Assembly (NCBI GenBank): GCA_003169695.1
Contig: PNAS01000068.1
Coordinates: forward strand, 1 to 58,767
Reading direction: 5' to 3'
From: Spartobacteria bacterium
GTDB taxonomy: Bacteria; Verrucomicrobiota; Verrucomicrobiia; Chthoniobacterales; UBA10450
DNA: 58,767 nucleotides
In this document: positions 8,195 to 16,221 of the stretch, piece by piece
Layout of the letters: each line of letters opens with the position of its first letter
Position numbering within the stretch: position 1 is the stretch's first letter
Notes under the pieces: model-generated
What the model was told of the DNA's origin: nothing
Seen by the model: the letters and a program-made list of their open reading frames with translations, nothing else
Database searches by the model: none
Translations under genes and position numbers: made by a program

Positions 8195-9507
8195 TGAGTG
8201 TGTCCCACGCCACGACCAGTGGGAAAGTGACGGACTCTGACCTGAGCTTGTTTCGTTTGCTTGACCCAGACGTGTTGGCGGATCCGTATCCACTCTACCA
8301 CCGGCTTCGCTGCGAGGACCCGGTGCATTGGGACTCGTTCTTGCATTCATGGGTCGTCACTCGCTACGACGATATAGTTCGGGTCTTACGCGATTTTTCG
8401 GCGCAGCGGACGCCGACGTCGGAGCGACTTACGACGATGGGGCTCTCGGCGCTGAACCCCATCGCCAACGTGATGGTAAAGCAGATGCTGTTTCTGGATC
8501 CTCCGGCACATACGCGCATCCGCAGCCTGGCTTCCGCGGCCTTCACGCCCCAGCGAGTGGAAGCCTTGCGATCCCATATTCGCGATATCGTGAGAAACCT
8601 GCTCAGCAAGCTGAAGCCCAACGGGCGCATGGATGTGATCGCCGATTTGGCGGAGCCGCTCCCGGGCATCGTGACCGCCGAGATGCTTGGCGTGCCGGTC
8701 GACGACCATCGCCAATTGAAGTTGTGGTCGCAGGACTTCGCGGAAATGCTGGGGAACTTTCAGCACAACCCCGACCACATGCCGCAAATCTTGAAGACCA
8801 CGGAAGAGATGACGGCCTATTTTCGCTCCGCGATGCGCAAGGAGAATTTGCGCCCGGATGGGCTGGTCAGTTCGCTCATGAACGCGGACGTTAACGGGGA
8901 TCGCCTGACAGAGGAAGAAGTGATCGCCAACTCGATCATGACGATGATCGGCGGACAGGAAACCACTACGAATCTGATTGGAAGCGGCACGCTTTCGTTG
9001 CTGCGCAATCCCGACCAGCTCGAAAAACTGCGCGCAAATCTCTCTCTCATCCCCTCGGCGGTGGAGGAGTTGCTTCGGTATGAGAGTCCCATCCAGCATA
9101 CGGCGCGGCTGACCCCGGAGGACACAGAATTGGGGGGAAAGCAGATTCGAAAGCGGCAGGCGGTCATTGCGGTGATGGCCGCGGCGAACCGTGACCCGGA
9201 GCATTTTCCGGATCCTGATCGGCTGGACATCACGCGCGAAGATAACCGTCACGTTGCGTTCGGATATGGCTCTCACTTCTGTTTTGGCGCGCCGTTAGCG
9301 CGGATCGAGGGCCAGATTGCCTTGGAAGAAATGGTTTGCCAGTTTTCGAGTTGTTCGTTGGAGCCTGGCCGCTTGGTCTGGCGAACAAATCTTAGCCTGC
9401 GCGGCCTGACGTCATTGCGGATCAATTTCACGAGTGCTGCAGCCGGAAACGAAGGTCAAAACCACTCCGAAGAAGGGGTTACCCTCCACGAATATGCGCA
9501 AGACTGA
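8194..9507 (+). CDS. Cytochrome P450, probably acting on carrier-bound amino acid
   Basis: A soluble bacterial P450 of 437 residues. The I-helix oxygen-activation motif is GGQETTT (~253-259), the K-helix ExxR is E292-R295, and the haem loop is FGYGSHFCFG with Cys363 as thiolate ligand. It starts with an ATG at 8194 sharing one base with the upstream TGA (a GTG at 8191 is an in-frame alternative). It sits between a leucine-type A-PCP and a C-PCP-TE protein, the context of P450s that hydroxylate PCP-tethered residues (NovI, P450sky). Beta-hydroxylation of leucine is therefore inferred, not shown. Redox partners are not encoded nearby. The last ~25 residues after the core are a hydrophilic tail. 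Confidence 0.93.
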   Translation: MSVSHATTSGKVTDSDLSLFRLLDPDVLADPYPLYHRLRCEDPVHWDSFLHSWVVTRYDDIVRVLRDFSAQRTPTSERLTTMGLSALNPIANVMVKQMLFLDPPAHTRIRSLASAAFTPQRVEALRSHIRDIVRNLLSKLKPNGRMDVIADLAEPLPGIVTAEMLGVPVDDHRQLKLWSQDFAEMLGNFQHNPDHMPQILKTTEEMTAYFRSAMRKENLRPDGLVSSLMNADVNGDRLTEEEVIANSIMTMIGGQETTTNLIGSGTLSLLRNPDQLEKLRANLSLIPSAVEELLRYESPIQHTARLTPEDTELGGKQIRKRQAVIAVMAAANRDPEHFPDPDRLDITREDNRHVAFGYGSHFCFGAPLARIEGQIALEEMVCQFSSCSLEPGRLVWRTNLSLRGLTSLRINFTSAAAGNEGQNHSEEGVTLHEYAQD

Positions 9508-9519
9508 ATCCATTCATCT

Positions 9520-12138
9520 ATGAACAGCGATCTCCAGCGAGCGCATCCGTCCAACCGGTTTGGGGATGTGCCGAAAACCTTTCTGGAACCTGAAGACCTA
9601 GTGGGTCGGCTCCAGAAACGGAGCGCGGAATTGCTGGCGGAAGACGTTTTTGTCGTGCCCCACTGGTTCCTAGAGCAAAGGACCTGGCTCGAAGATCCCT
9701 CGAACTCGAACAGCGCGGTCTGTAACTATCCTCTTCTTCTCCGCATTCGCGGGTCGCTGAACGAAGGTGCCTTACAACAGAGTCTGCAGGAGATTGTGCG
9801 ACGCCACGAAGTGCTTCGATCTCTCTTCCGGACGAGAGACGGAGAACTGATTCAAATCGTCGTTCGACCGGATAAGCTAACCCTTCGTTTGAGGGACTTG
9901 AGCGGGTGTCCGGAAGCTGAACGAGAAACTCTAGCCCAACACGTCGCACTGGAGGAGGCCCATCAGCCATTCAATCTGGCCCGGAGCCCTTTGCTTCGGT
10001 GCACGCTGATGCGGATGGGGGCTGCCGATCACTTTCTGCACCTGACCACTCACGACATCGTCTTTGACGACTGGTCCACAGGGATTCTCTTTCGGGAATT
10101 ATCCGAGCTTTATCAGGCTTTTGCGACCGGAACAGCATCGCCCCTGCACGAACTGGCTTTCCAATACGGCGACTATATCCGATGGCAGGAAGAACAACTT
10201 CAAGGAAAGGCGCTGGGATCCAAATTGTCTTATTGGAAAGAGCAACTATCCAGCCCGGCAGGCTTCCACCACTTGGCGACGGACTTTGCGCGACCGGCGA
10301 AGTCCACTTACCGCACCGCGCGCGAGCACATTCTGTTGCCAAACGGTCTGGCTAATTCACTGGAAGCGTTGGGTCGTCAGGAGCGCGTCAGCTTGTTCAT
10401 GGTGTTACTGGCCGGTTTTCAGTGCTTGCTTCACCGTTATTCTAACCATGAAGAAATCGGCGTGGCTTCGTGCGGGGCGAACCGTCCCTTGGTGGAAGTG
10501 GAAGGATTGATTGGCCGCTTCGGCAATGAAATGTTTCTTCGCACCAGTCTCTCCGGCAACCCAACGTTCCGCGAATTGCTCGGGCGTGTGCGCGAGACCG
10601 CTCTCAGTGCCTACTCGGATCAAGATCTGCCCTTCGGAAAGGTGTTGCAAGAGATCGCGGACAAGGCCCATCCAAATAAACACCCCCCGTTCCAGGTGAT
10701 GTTCTTTCCGCAAAATGCACATCAGGAAAACCGGCAGGTTGCGGGGTTGACCATGAATTGGTTCCCGCTCTTCATCGGAACCGCAAAATACGATTTAAAC
10801 GTTTGCCTCAAACTCAAACCAGCGCTGGAAGTCATTCTCGAGTACGGTACGGACCTGTTCCGAGCGGCGACGATAAAACAGATCCTCGAGGACTACCAGG
10901 CAATCCTGGGAACGATGACGCACGATCCCAGCGCGCGGGTGAGTAACCTTCTGATTTCGAGAAAGGCCGAGCCTGCCAAGGTGCTACCAGTCCCCACAGT
11001 CGTGAACGAGATCGTTGCGCCAAAGGATAGGGTTGGGCCGAAGGATAACGCTCAATCGCAATTAGTGGAACTCTGGGAGGCGGCTTTCGGAATCCAGCCG
11101 ATCGGCGTCGACCAGGACTTCTTCGAACTTGGCGGCGATTCTTTGCTGGCGGCCCGGCTATTCACCCGAATTGCGAAGATTTTCCAGATGGATCTGCCTT
11201 TAGCGACGCTCCTCGAAGCGCCAACAATTAGGCAATTGGCGGAGACTCTCAGCCGCCAACAAATCCGTTCGTCAAGCTCCTCCCTGGTGGTGATCCAACC
11301 CAATGGGACAAAGCCACCTCTTTTCTGCCTCCATGAGCACAAGGGCGAGATCTTTTACTGCCGGAACTTGTCGCGCTCGTTAGGCGCCGATCAGCCCTTG
11401 TTCGGCCTGAGGTCACGGGGCCATGGCGCAGAACACCCGCACTATACAGTCGAGGACATGGCGGAGCACTACTTGAGAGAAATTCGCGTGGTGCAACCGA
11501 AAGGACCTTATTTTCTAAGCGGCTTCTGTTTTGGAGGCATGGTCGCTTATGAAATGGCCAGGCTTCTGAAAACTCAAGGTGAGGAGGCGGCGCTGTTGGT
11601 GATGTTTAATACGCCCGCTCCGGGGTCTCTAAAAAGGTGGCCGCTCAAACAAGGCTATCTCGCGAAGAGAATCGCACACGAATTGAGAACGCTTCGTCTA
11701 CTTCGAATTCGAGAAAAGTTAGCGGTCTTCGGGACCAAAGCCGTCGGGTTCATGCGGCTCGTCTCCGGAAGTTTCAAAGCCGCTCTTTGGCATGCTCTTG
11801 CAAGATCCTCCATCGTCAGCGCTGCGAAAGGGGCACAACGACTGTTGAGCGTTGCGGACATCAATGTTTCGGCTGCTAAAGCCTATCAGCCCGGGGCCTA
11901 CCCCGGCAGGATTATCCTTTTCCTGACCGAAGAGGCGACGTCGCTCTACGCGATTGACCCGAGAGATGGCTGGATGGCCTTGGCGGGAGATGGAATTGAG
12001 GTTCATGCTGTCGCCGGGGATAATAACTCCCTCTTCGACGCACAGTTCGTCGATGCGCTGGCCGAAAAGTTGAAGTCCTGCATTACCAAGGCCCACGTGA
12101 ACGGGCGGCAGCTAATCCCGCGCGACACCGGTCAGTAA
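9520..12138 (+). CDS. NRPS condensation-like / carrier / thioesterase protein with altered catalytic motifs
   Basis: 872 residues in three domains. The condensation-like domain (~45-490) has C1-like FLEQRTWL, YGDYIRWQ and GLIGRFGNEMFLR, but the HHxxxDG active-site motif reads HDIVFDD (178-184): the catalytic second His is Asp and the Gly is Asp. The carrier domain is normal (FFELGGDSLL, Ser541). The thioesterase domain (~600-860) has GFCFGG with Cys670 at the nucleophile position, Asn697 where the acid normally sits (VMFNTPAP) and Asn835 where the His normally sits (GDNNS). The fold looks intact and the reading frame is long and clean, so these look like selected changes rather than decay. 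It starts 12 bases after the P450 stop. The product could be a modified leucine derivative; release chemistry is unclear. Confidence 0.9.
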   Translation: MNSDLQRAHPSNRFGDVPKTFLEPEDLVGRLQKRSAELLAEDVFVVPHWFLEQRTWLEDPSNSNSAVCNYPLLLRIRGSLNEGALQQSLQEIVRRHEVLRSLFRTRDGELIQIVVRPDKLTLRLRDLSGCPEAERETLAQHVALEEAHQPFNLARSPLLRCTLMRMGAADHFLHLTTHDIVFDDWSTGILFRELSELYQAFATGTASPLHELAFQYGDYIRWQEEQLQGKALGSKLSYWKEQLSSPAGFHHLATDFARPAKSTYRTAREHILLPNGLANSLEALGRQERVSLFMVLLAGFQCLLHRYSNHEEIGVASCGANRPLVEVEGLIGRFGNEMFLRTSLSGNPTFRELLGRVRETALSAYSDQDLPFGKVLQEIADKAHPNKHPPFQVMFFPQNAHQENRQVAGLTMNWFPLFIGTAKYDLNVCLKLKPALEVILEYGTDLFRAATIKQILEDYQAILGTMTHDPSARVSNLLISRKAEPAKVLPVPTVVNEIVAPKDRVGPKDNAQSQLVELWEAAFGIQPIGVDQDFFELGGDSLLAARLFTRIAKIFQMDLPLATLLEAPTIRQLAETLSRQQIRSSSSSLVVIQPNGTKPPLFCLHEHKGEIFYCRNLSRSLGADQPLFGLRSRGHGAEHPHYTVEDMAEHYLREIRVVQPKGPYFLSGFCFGGMVAYEMARLLKTQGEEAALLVMFNTPAPGSLKRWPLKQGYLAKRIAHELRTLRLLRIREKLAVFGTKAVGFMRLVSGSFKAALWHALARSSIVSAAKGAQRLLSVADINVSAAKAYQPGAYPGRIILFLTEEATSLYAIDPRDGWMALAGDGIEVHAVAGDNNSLFDAQFVDALAEKLKSCITKAHVNGRQLIPRDTGQ

Positions 12139-12180
12139 TTTGTCGGTGGCAGCGGGTTCAACCTCCATTGTGCGAGCTAG

Positions 12181-12253
12181 CGCGCGGTTTTTTGTAAAGG
12201 GATTGACTTTGTGTCGCATAGTCGGCCACCGGCTGCGAGCCGGTTTCGCTAAC
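12181..12253 (-). repeat. Dispersed degenerate coding repeat, copy 1 (minus-strand RHKVNPFTKNRA)
   Basis: Lies in the ~445-base gap between the NRPS cassette and a cytochrome gene, which otherwise holds nothing I recognise. It aligns over ~70 bases with 22405-22477. On the minus strand one frame of both copies reads RHKVNPF, then Thr or Ile, then KNRA, and most differences in that stretch fall at third codon positions, as expected for the remains of a protein-coding gene. Copy 1 also forms a 7-bp hairpin (ACCGGCT/AGCCGGT). Confidence 0.5.
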
Positions 12254-12584
12254 TAGGTACGAACGGTTGCTACGCACGTGTACCTCCCGAACAGCGGGAC
12301 CGACATCGCGACGATTAACATCGCCGATAAGAAATCAGGCTGGCATAGGCGATGCGCTTCGTTCGCAATGAAGAAGCAACGGGTTCGAATCTCGTTACTT
12401 TCAGGCCTCGGGGGCTCGTCTTCGTGATTGATCCGTGTTCATCTGTTACTCAAAGGATCCTCGCGCGCCAGCGCGGGAATGCGGACCAATGCCCCGGCCG
12501 GAGGGACGTGCTTCCGCACGTCTTAGCACCATAGCGACCAGCGCAATGTTCGTACCTCTTCCGCAACCGCCGTTTCCGGATTAG

Positions 12585-12911
12585 CTAACGGGAACCCGAT
12601 TTAAGAAAATCAGCAATCGCCCGTTGCTCCGCTCCGGTGATGTTCGCTCGCACCCGCATGTGGTGGACGATGATGTCCCATTGCGCGTCACTGTACATAG
12701 TCGGAGGGCGCATGTTGTGACAACGCTGGCAGTTCATCGACCAGAGTTCTTCGCCGCTGAGCTGCCTGCTCGAATCACTCGTGACCGCGCTGCTCGACTC
12801 GGTGGCCGTTTCCCGGCTTGCCTTCGATCCCGCCAACACATGCCAGCTGGCGCTGGCGAAAATGAGTAGAACCAAAGCCGCGAGGTGGCTGCGATTCCCC
12901 GTTGCAATCAT
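12585..12911 (-). CDS. Small exported monohaem c-type cytochrome
   Basis: A 108-residue protein with an N-terminal signal segment (LAALVLLIFASASWHVLAG) and one haem-binding CQRCH near residue 61, followed by a Met in MRPPTMYSD as possible sixth ligand. The C-terminus (IADFLKSG) is the usual closing helix of small class I-like cytochromes. Expected in the periplasm or attached to the membrane. It ends the cytochrome-porin-cytochrome group, 13 bases after the porin stop, so co-transcription is likely. Electron-transfer partner unknown. Confidence 0.85.
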   Translation of the reverse strand: MIATGNRSHLAALVLLIFASASWHVLAGSKASRETATESSSAVTSDSSRQLSGEELWSMNCQRCHNMRPPTMYSDAQWDIIVHHMRVRANITGAEQRAIADFLKSGSR

Positions 12912-12924
12912 ATTATTCCTTCGC

Positions 12925-14238
12925 TCAAAAACCGGTAGCTACCTGGAGAAGAAGGGCGTTTTTATTGCGCTCGCCCTGCGGATTGTCCCACTCAAACGCG
13001 GCTTTCACTACAGTGCTCGGGGCAAGCCAATAATCGAGCCCAAGAGTCAAGCGTTCTTCCTCCGGCGCGCCAAGCCCGCTCGGAGCACGATTGAGATAAT
13101 CCCAGCGGAAGATTAGTTCGAGATTCCGGACAAAATCTCCATCCACTTTGGTGGGGCGATACGCGACCTGTGCGTAACCGCCGTCGCGTTTGCCAGTGAA
13201 CGAAAGCGGGCCGAATCCAAGGGAGCCATCGGGGTCATACACGGCATGATCGATCTTGCTCCAGGCGTACTGCGCGTGCAGATCGATGCGACCTTTGAGG
13301 AGATCGGAATCGCGAGTGACATTCAAATCAACCGATTGCAGAAGCGAACGGACGTGAGCGAAAGAAGAGCCCTGAGTGCCAGGCCTCGCGGTTTCAAAGC
13401 CGTAACCGGTTTCAACTCCCGGGATGGGCATAAAGCCAACTCTGCCGCCAAAAGCCTTGTCGTCGTTGTTATCACTGAAGTCGTTGAATTCGAGCGTGCC
13501 GACGGTGCGAGGATCAAAGGCATTGAGGTTGGGACCATTGGAAACATAAAAGGCATAATTCGCGCGCGTCGGACCGATGGGAAATCCTCCACGCACTTCG
13601 AAGCCGACCGATGTTTCCGGCAGGATGCCGTTGTAAACCGCCAGCGGTCGGTCAGGCAGTTTGTTGATCCAAAGCGGTTCGAATCGTTCCACGAAAATAT
13701 TGCTCGGTGTGAAGAATTCACCGGCGCCCAGGGTTATGTAATCGTTGAGGAGGTATGTGAGCTGCGCGTACACGAGATTGACATTGGTGCCGCTGCCACT
13801 GGGCTCGATCTCGAGGCGGCTCTCGAACAAAAGCTTCGGACTCATTTCCCAGAGAAAGATCGGATTGAACGTAGCCGAGAAGTCGGACACGCTGCCGTTG
13901 CGCGCCTCGAACATGCCCACGCCGAAGCCGGCAATGTGGAACTTCGTCGTCCCGAGGGTTGGTTCCTGCAGTGGCACCGCGGGCGTCGCGACTTCCTTGC
14001 CCGTGTCAGCGGCGGTGGCCTGGCTTTTTGGACTCTCTTGATTCGATTCGGCGCGCTTTGCCTTTTTCAGGCTGGCGAGTTCCTTTTTCATGGCGAGCAT
14101 TTCCGCCTTGAGCTCTTCGTATTCTTTTCTCGAAACGTATCCGCCGGTCGCGTCCTGGCCGCGAACGACAGGAGATGCCAGAGTGAACACGGCACCTTGA
14201 AGCACGGCGGCCATAAAATAATGCCCGGCTAGCTTCAT
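12925..14238 (-). CDS. Outer-membrane porin with N-terminal coiled coil
   Basis: 437 residues: signal peptide (~1-27, ending VVRGQ), a charged coiled-coil (KEYEELKAEMLAMKKELASL, ~35-60), a linker, then a ~330-residue beta barrel rich in alternating aromatic strands and ending with a C-terminal Phe (LLLQVATGF), the outer-membrane insertion signal. The coiled coil probably forms a periplasmic trimer stalk or binds peptidoglycan. It is flanked on both sides, same strand, by small cytochromes c, suggesting a respiratory rather than a purely nutrient role. Ion or substrate specificity cannot be told. Confidence 0.85.
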   Translation of the reverse strand: MKLAGHYFMAAVLQGAVFTLASPVVRGQDATGGYVSRKEYEELKAEMLAMKKELASLKKAKRAESNQESPKSQATAADTGKEVATPAVPLQEPTLGTTKFHIAGFGVGMFEARNGSVSDFSATFNPIFLWEMSPKLLFESRLEIEPSGSGTNVNLVYAQLTYLLNDYITLGAGEFFTPSNIFVERFEPLWINKLPDRPLAVYNGILPETSVGFEVRGGFPIGPTRANYAFYVSNGPNLNAFDPRTVGTLEFNDFSDNNDDKAFGGRVGFMPIPGVETGYGFETARPGTQGSSFAHVRSLLQSVDLNVTRDSDLLKGRIDLHAQYAWSKIDHAVYDPDGSLGFGPLSFTGKRDGGYAQVAYRPTKVDGDFVRNLELIFRWDYLNRAPSGLGAPEEERLTLGLDYWLAPSTVVKAAFEWDNPQGERNKNALLLQVATGF

Positions 14239-14244
14239 TGTCGG

Positions 14245-14673
14245 TCACCTCCGGGCGAGAGTTCGAAGATAGTTGATCACGTTCCAGCGGTCAGTGGGTG
14301 AAAGCCGCGTGCCATAACCGGGCATCGGTTTTTTGCCGACGGTGATTTTCCAGAAGAGCTCGCCGTCGCTTTCTTCCCGCAAACCCGGATCGGAGAGTTT
14401 GGCGGGATGAATGCCCAGATCAACCGCGTCCGGTCCATCGCCGTTTCCCTTCTGGCCGTGACACGCCACGCAACGTCTCGCATAGATTTTTTCGCCCGCG
14501 GCGAGGGAAGATTGATTGACGGCAACTGGATTCTGCCTTCGCGCCTCCCCAGGTGGTGCGGCCCACTTCTGTTTCGCGTCCGATTGTTCCTCGCTCACGG
14601 CGGCGAGCGCCGGGCCGAGCATGGCCGTGAGAATTCCCAGTAGCTTCAGGCGAGGGTATGATTGGGTATTCAT
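14245..14673 (-). CDS. Exported monohaem cytochrome c
   Basis: 142 residues from the ATG at 14673 (MNTQSYPRLK); the frame is open further upstream, but this start gives a proper signal peptide (LLGILTAMLGPALAA). The haem site is CVACH with the GNGDGP loop typical of class I cytochromes, and the distal methionine is likely in GKKPMPGYG. The C-terminal helix reads WNVINYLRTL. It is the first gene of the group with the porin and the second cytochrome, 6 bases upstream of the porin ATG. Confidence 0.88.
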   Translation of the reverse strand: MNTQSYPRLKLLGILTAMLGPALAAVSEEQSDAKQKWAAPPGEARRQNPVAVNQSSLAAGEKIYARRCVACHGQKGNGDGPDAVDLGIHPAKLSDPGLREESDGELFWKITVGKKPMPGYGTRLSPTDRWNVINYLRTLARR

Positions 14674-14808
14674 CTGACGCTCGGCACAGAATCTTCTCGC
14701 GGGATCGGGACCAAAGGCAGTTTCTCGAATTTCTGCGCGGCTCGGCGGAGCGCTTCGACGTGGTGGTGCATGGCTTTGTTTTGATGGCCACCCCACAGGC
14801 GGCTATGC

Positions 14809-16209
14809 TTACTGCAAGCTGTAAACTTCCACGAGGGCATTGCCCATGGTGTTGTTCACTCCGCGTACAATCGCGGTGTAGCTCCCCGGCTGCAGCGTGG
14901 CGATGATGGCGGATTCCGCTGCATTAGTGGGCGCGAGTTGGCTGTTCTGAATATCCGCCACTTGGTCGCTCGTTATGATTCCGAATATCTGGGTCGTCTG
15001 CCAGTCGTCATTTCGGCCAATTAGGCTAGTGGCGTCGTGCAACTCCAATTGCGGATTGGCCAGCGCGTCAGGCACGCCGAACTGGGTCAGCGATGGACCG
15101 ATCGCTCGAATAATTACTCTCGTGGGTTGCGTCACAACGATAAATCCTCCGATCATGACGTTGTCTCCCGTTTGCACGAATCCTCGCGTGCTGATGTTGG
15201 CCAGGAGGGATCCGCTGGTGGCGTCTAGATCGTAAACTTCCACGGTCCCTACGCCGGTCCCGCCGTTTACCCCTTCCACAATGGCCGTGTAGCCACCCGG
15301 CGCCAGTGTGGCGATAATAGCGGACTCGAGCGGATCGCTTGGAGCCAGTCCGCTGCTTTGAATCGCCGCTACCTGGTTTGAGGTAATAACGCCGCCTATT
15401 TGCGTTGTCTGCCAATCATCGTTCATCCCAATGGTAGTAGTGGTGTCGTGGAGCTCCAGTCGCGGGTTAGCCAGCACATTCGCAACTCCGAAGTTCGCCA
15501 GCGAAGGACCGGCCGCTCGGATGAGCACATTCTTCGGAGCGCTTCCTTGCACAATGAAGCCGGCGATCATCACCCTATCACCGGTCCCTATTTGTAGGCG
15601 CGTCGCAATGTTTCCAAGGGTCGCCGGCCTGGGAGTAGGTGTTGGCGTCGCAGTTGGTGTGCCGGTTGGCGTCGCAGTTGGTGTGCCGGTTGGCGTCGCA
15701 GTTGGTGTGCCGGTGGGCGTTGGTGTCGCTGCGGGTGTTGGCGTGGGTGTTGGCGTGGGTGTCGCCGCCGGAGTCGGCGTCGGTGTCGCTACTGGTGTCG
15801 GTGTTGGTGTTGGTGTCGGGATTGGGGTGGGCGTAGGAGTAGGTGTGGGATTCGACACCGTGACCATGCCTGTCATTCCGCAGCAAGCGCCATGCACGGA
15901 ACAGTAATAGGGAAACGACCCAGCGGTGTCGAAGGTGTGCGAGAAGGTAGCTCCCTGGTTAAGAATTCCAGAGTCCCAGAGCCCGGTGGGTGCGCCCGGA
16001 GAACCCGAGGTGCTGCTGTGGCCACTGGCACTCCAGGTCCACGTCACGGTATCGCCCGGTTGGATCGTGACTGATGGAGGGTTGAATCGGAAGCCGCCGT
16101 CCCCGACCGTCACCGTGACCGTGGCGCCGCTTGCTACGGTCGGACAGAAAGCCAGAAGCGGAGCGATAGTCACCAGCACTGCAGCGATGCGGAATGCAGA
16201 GGTTTTCAT
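14809..16209 (-). CDS. Secreted cupredoxin with Pro-Thr linker and two Verrucomicrobial repeat domains
   Basis: About 466 residues from the ATG at 16209 (a GTG at 16221 is in frame). Order: signal peptide, a plastocyanin-like domain (~30-120) with type 1 copper ligands in GHSS and [15 protein letters not shown], a ~75-residue Pro/Thr/Ala linker, then two tandem ~115-residue units. Each unit begins IATR or ISTRGF, contains GDxVMIxGFIV, AxGPSLxxFGV, LxNPxLELHD and NDDWQ, and ends VEVYDL or VEVYSL. The same unit occurs twice in the 48081-50843 protein and twice in the 56822-57600 remnant. It follows the ferritin-like gene directly (12 bases), so the two are likely one operon. Exported electron carrier or copper binder is inferred. 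Confidence 0.85.
   Translation of the reverse strand: MKTSAFRIAAVLVTIAPLLAFCPTVASGATVTVTVGDGGFRFNPPSVTIQPGDTVTWTWSASGHSSTSGSPGAPTGLWDSGILNQGATFSHTFDTAGSFPYYCSVHGACCGMTGMVTVSNPTPTPTPTPIPTPTPTPTPVATPTPTPAATPTPTPTPTPAATPTPTGTPTATPTGTPTATPTGTPTATPTPTPRPATLGNIATRLQIGTGDRVMIAGFIVQGSAPKNVLIRAAGPSLANFGVANVLANPRLELHDTTTTIGMNDDWQTTQIGGVITSNQVAAIQSSGLAPSDPLESAIIATLAPGGYTAIVEGVNGGTGVGTVEVYDLDATSGSLLANISTRGFVQTGDNVMIGGFIVVTQPTRVIIRAIGPSLTQFGVPDALANPQLELHDATSLIGRNDDWQTTQIFGIITSDQVADIQNSQLAPTNAAESAIIATLQPGSYTAIVRGVNNTMGNALVEVYSLQ
15641..15720. repeat. 24-bp tandem repeat encoding Pro-Thr linker
   Basis: Three consecutive near-identical 24-base units, then shorter 6- and 12-base variants up to ~15850, encode [12 protein letters not shown] sequence on the minus strand. 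Low-complexity and probably length-variable between strains. Confidence 0.8.
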
Positions 16210-16221
16210 CGCGTCAATCAC

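Noticed and set aside
12379..12395. Sequence resembling a tRNA T-arm (ACGGG-TTCGAAT-CTCGT)
   Set aside because: No matching acceptor 5' strand, D-arm or acceptable anticodon loop upstream; the variable region would be too long. Could be chance or an old tRNA-derived attachment remnant, but cannot be supported as a tRNA.
13246..14232. Long plus-strand open frame opposite the porin gene
   Set aside because: It is antisense to a clear signal-peptide porin; its composition (Arg/His/Glu-rich, no domain) is typical of a shadow frame in GC-rich DNA.
15641..15850. Regularly spaced repeat that could be mistaken for a CRISPR array
   Set aside because: Units are directly adjacent 24-base coding repeats with no unique spacers; they encode a Pro-Thr linker.
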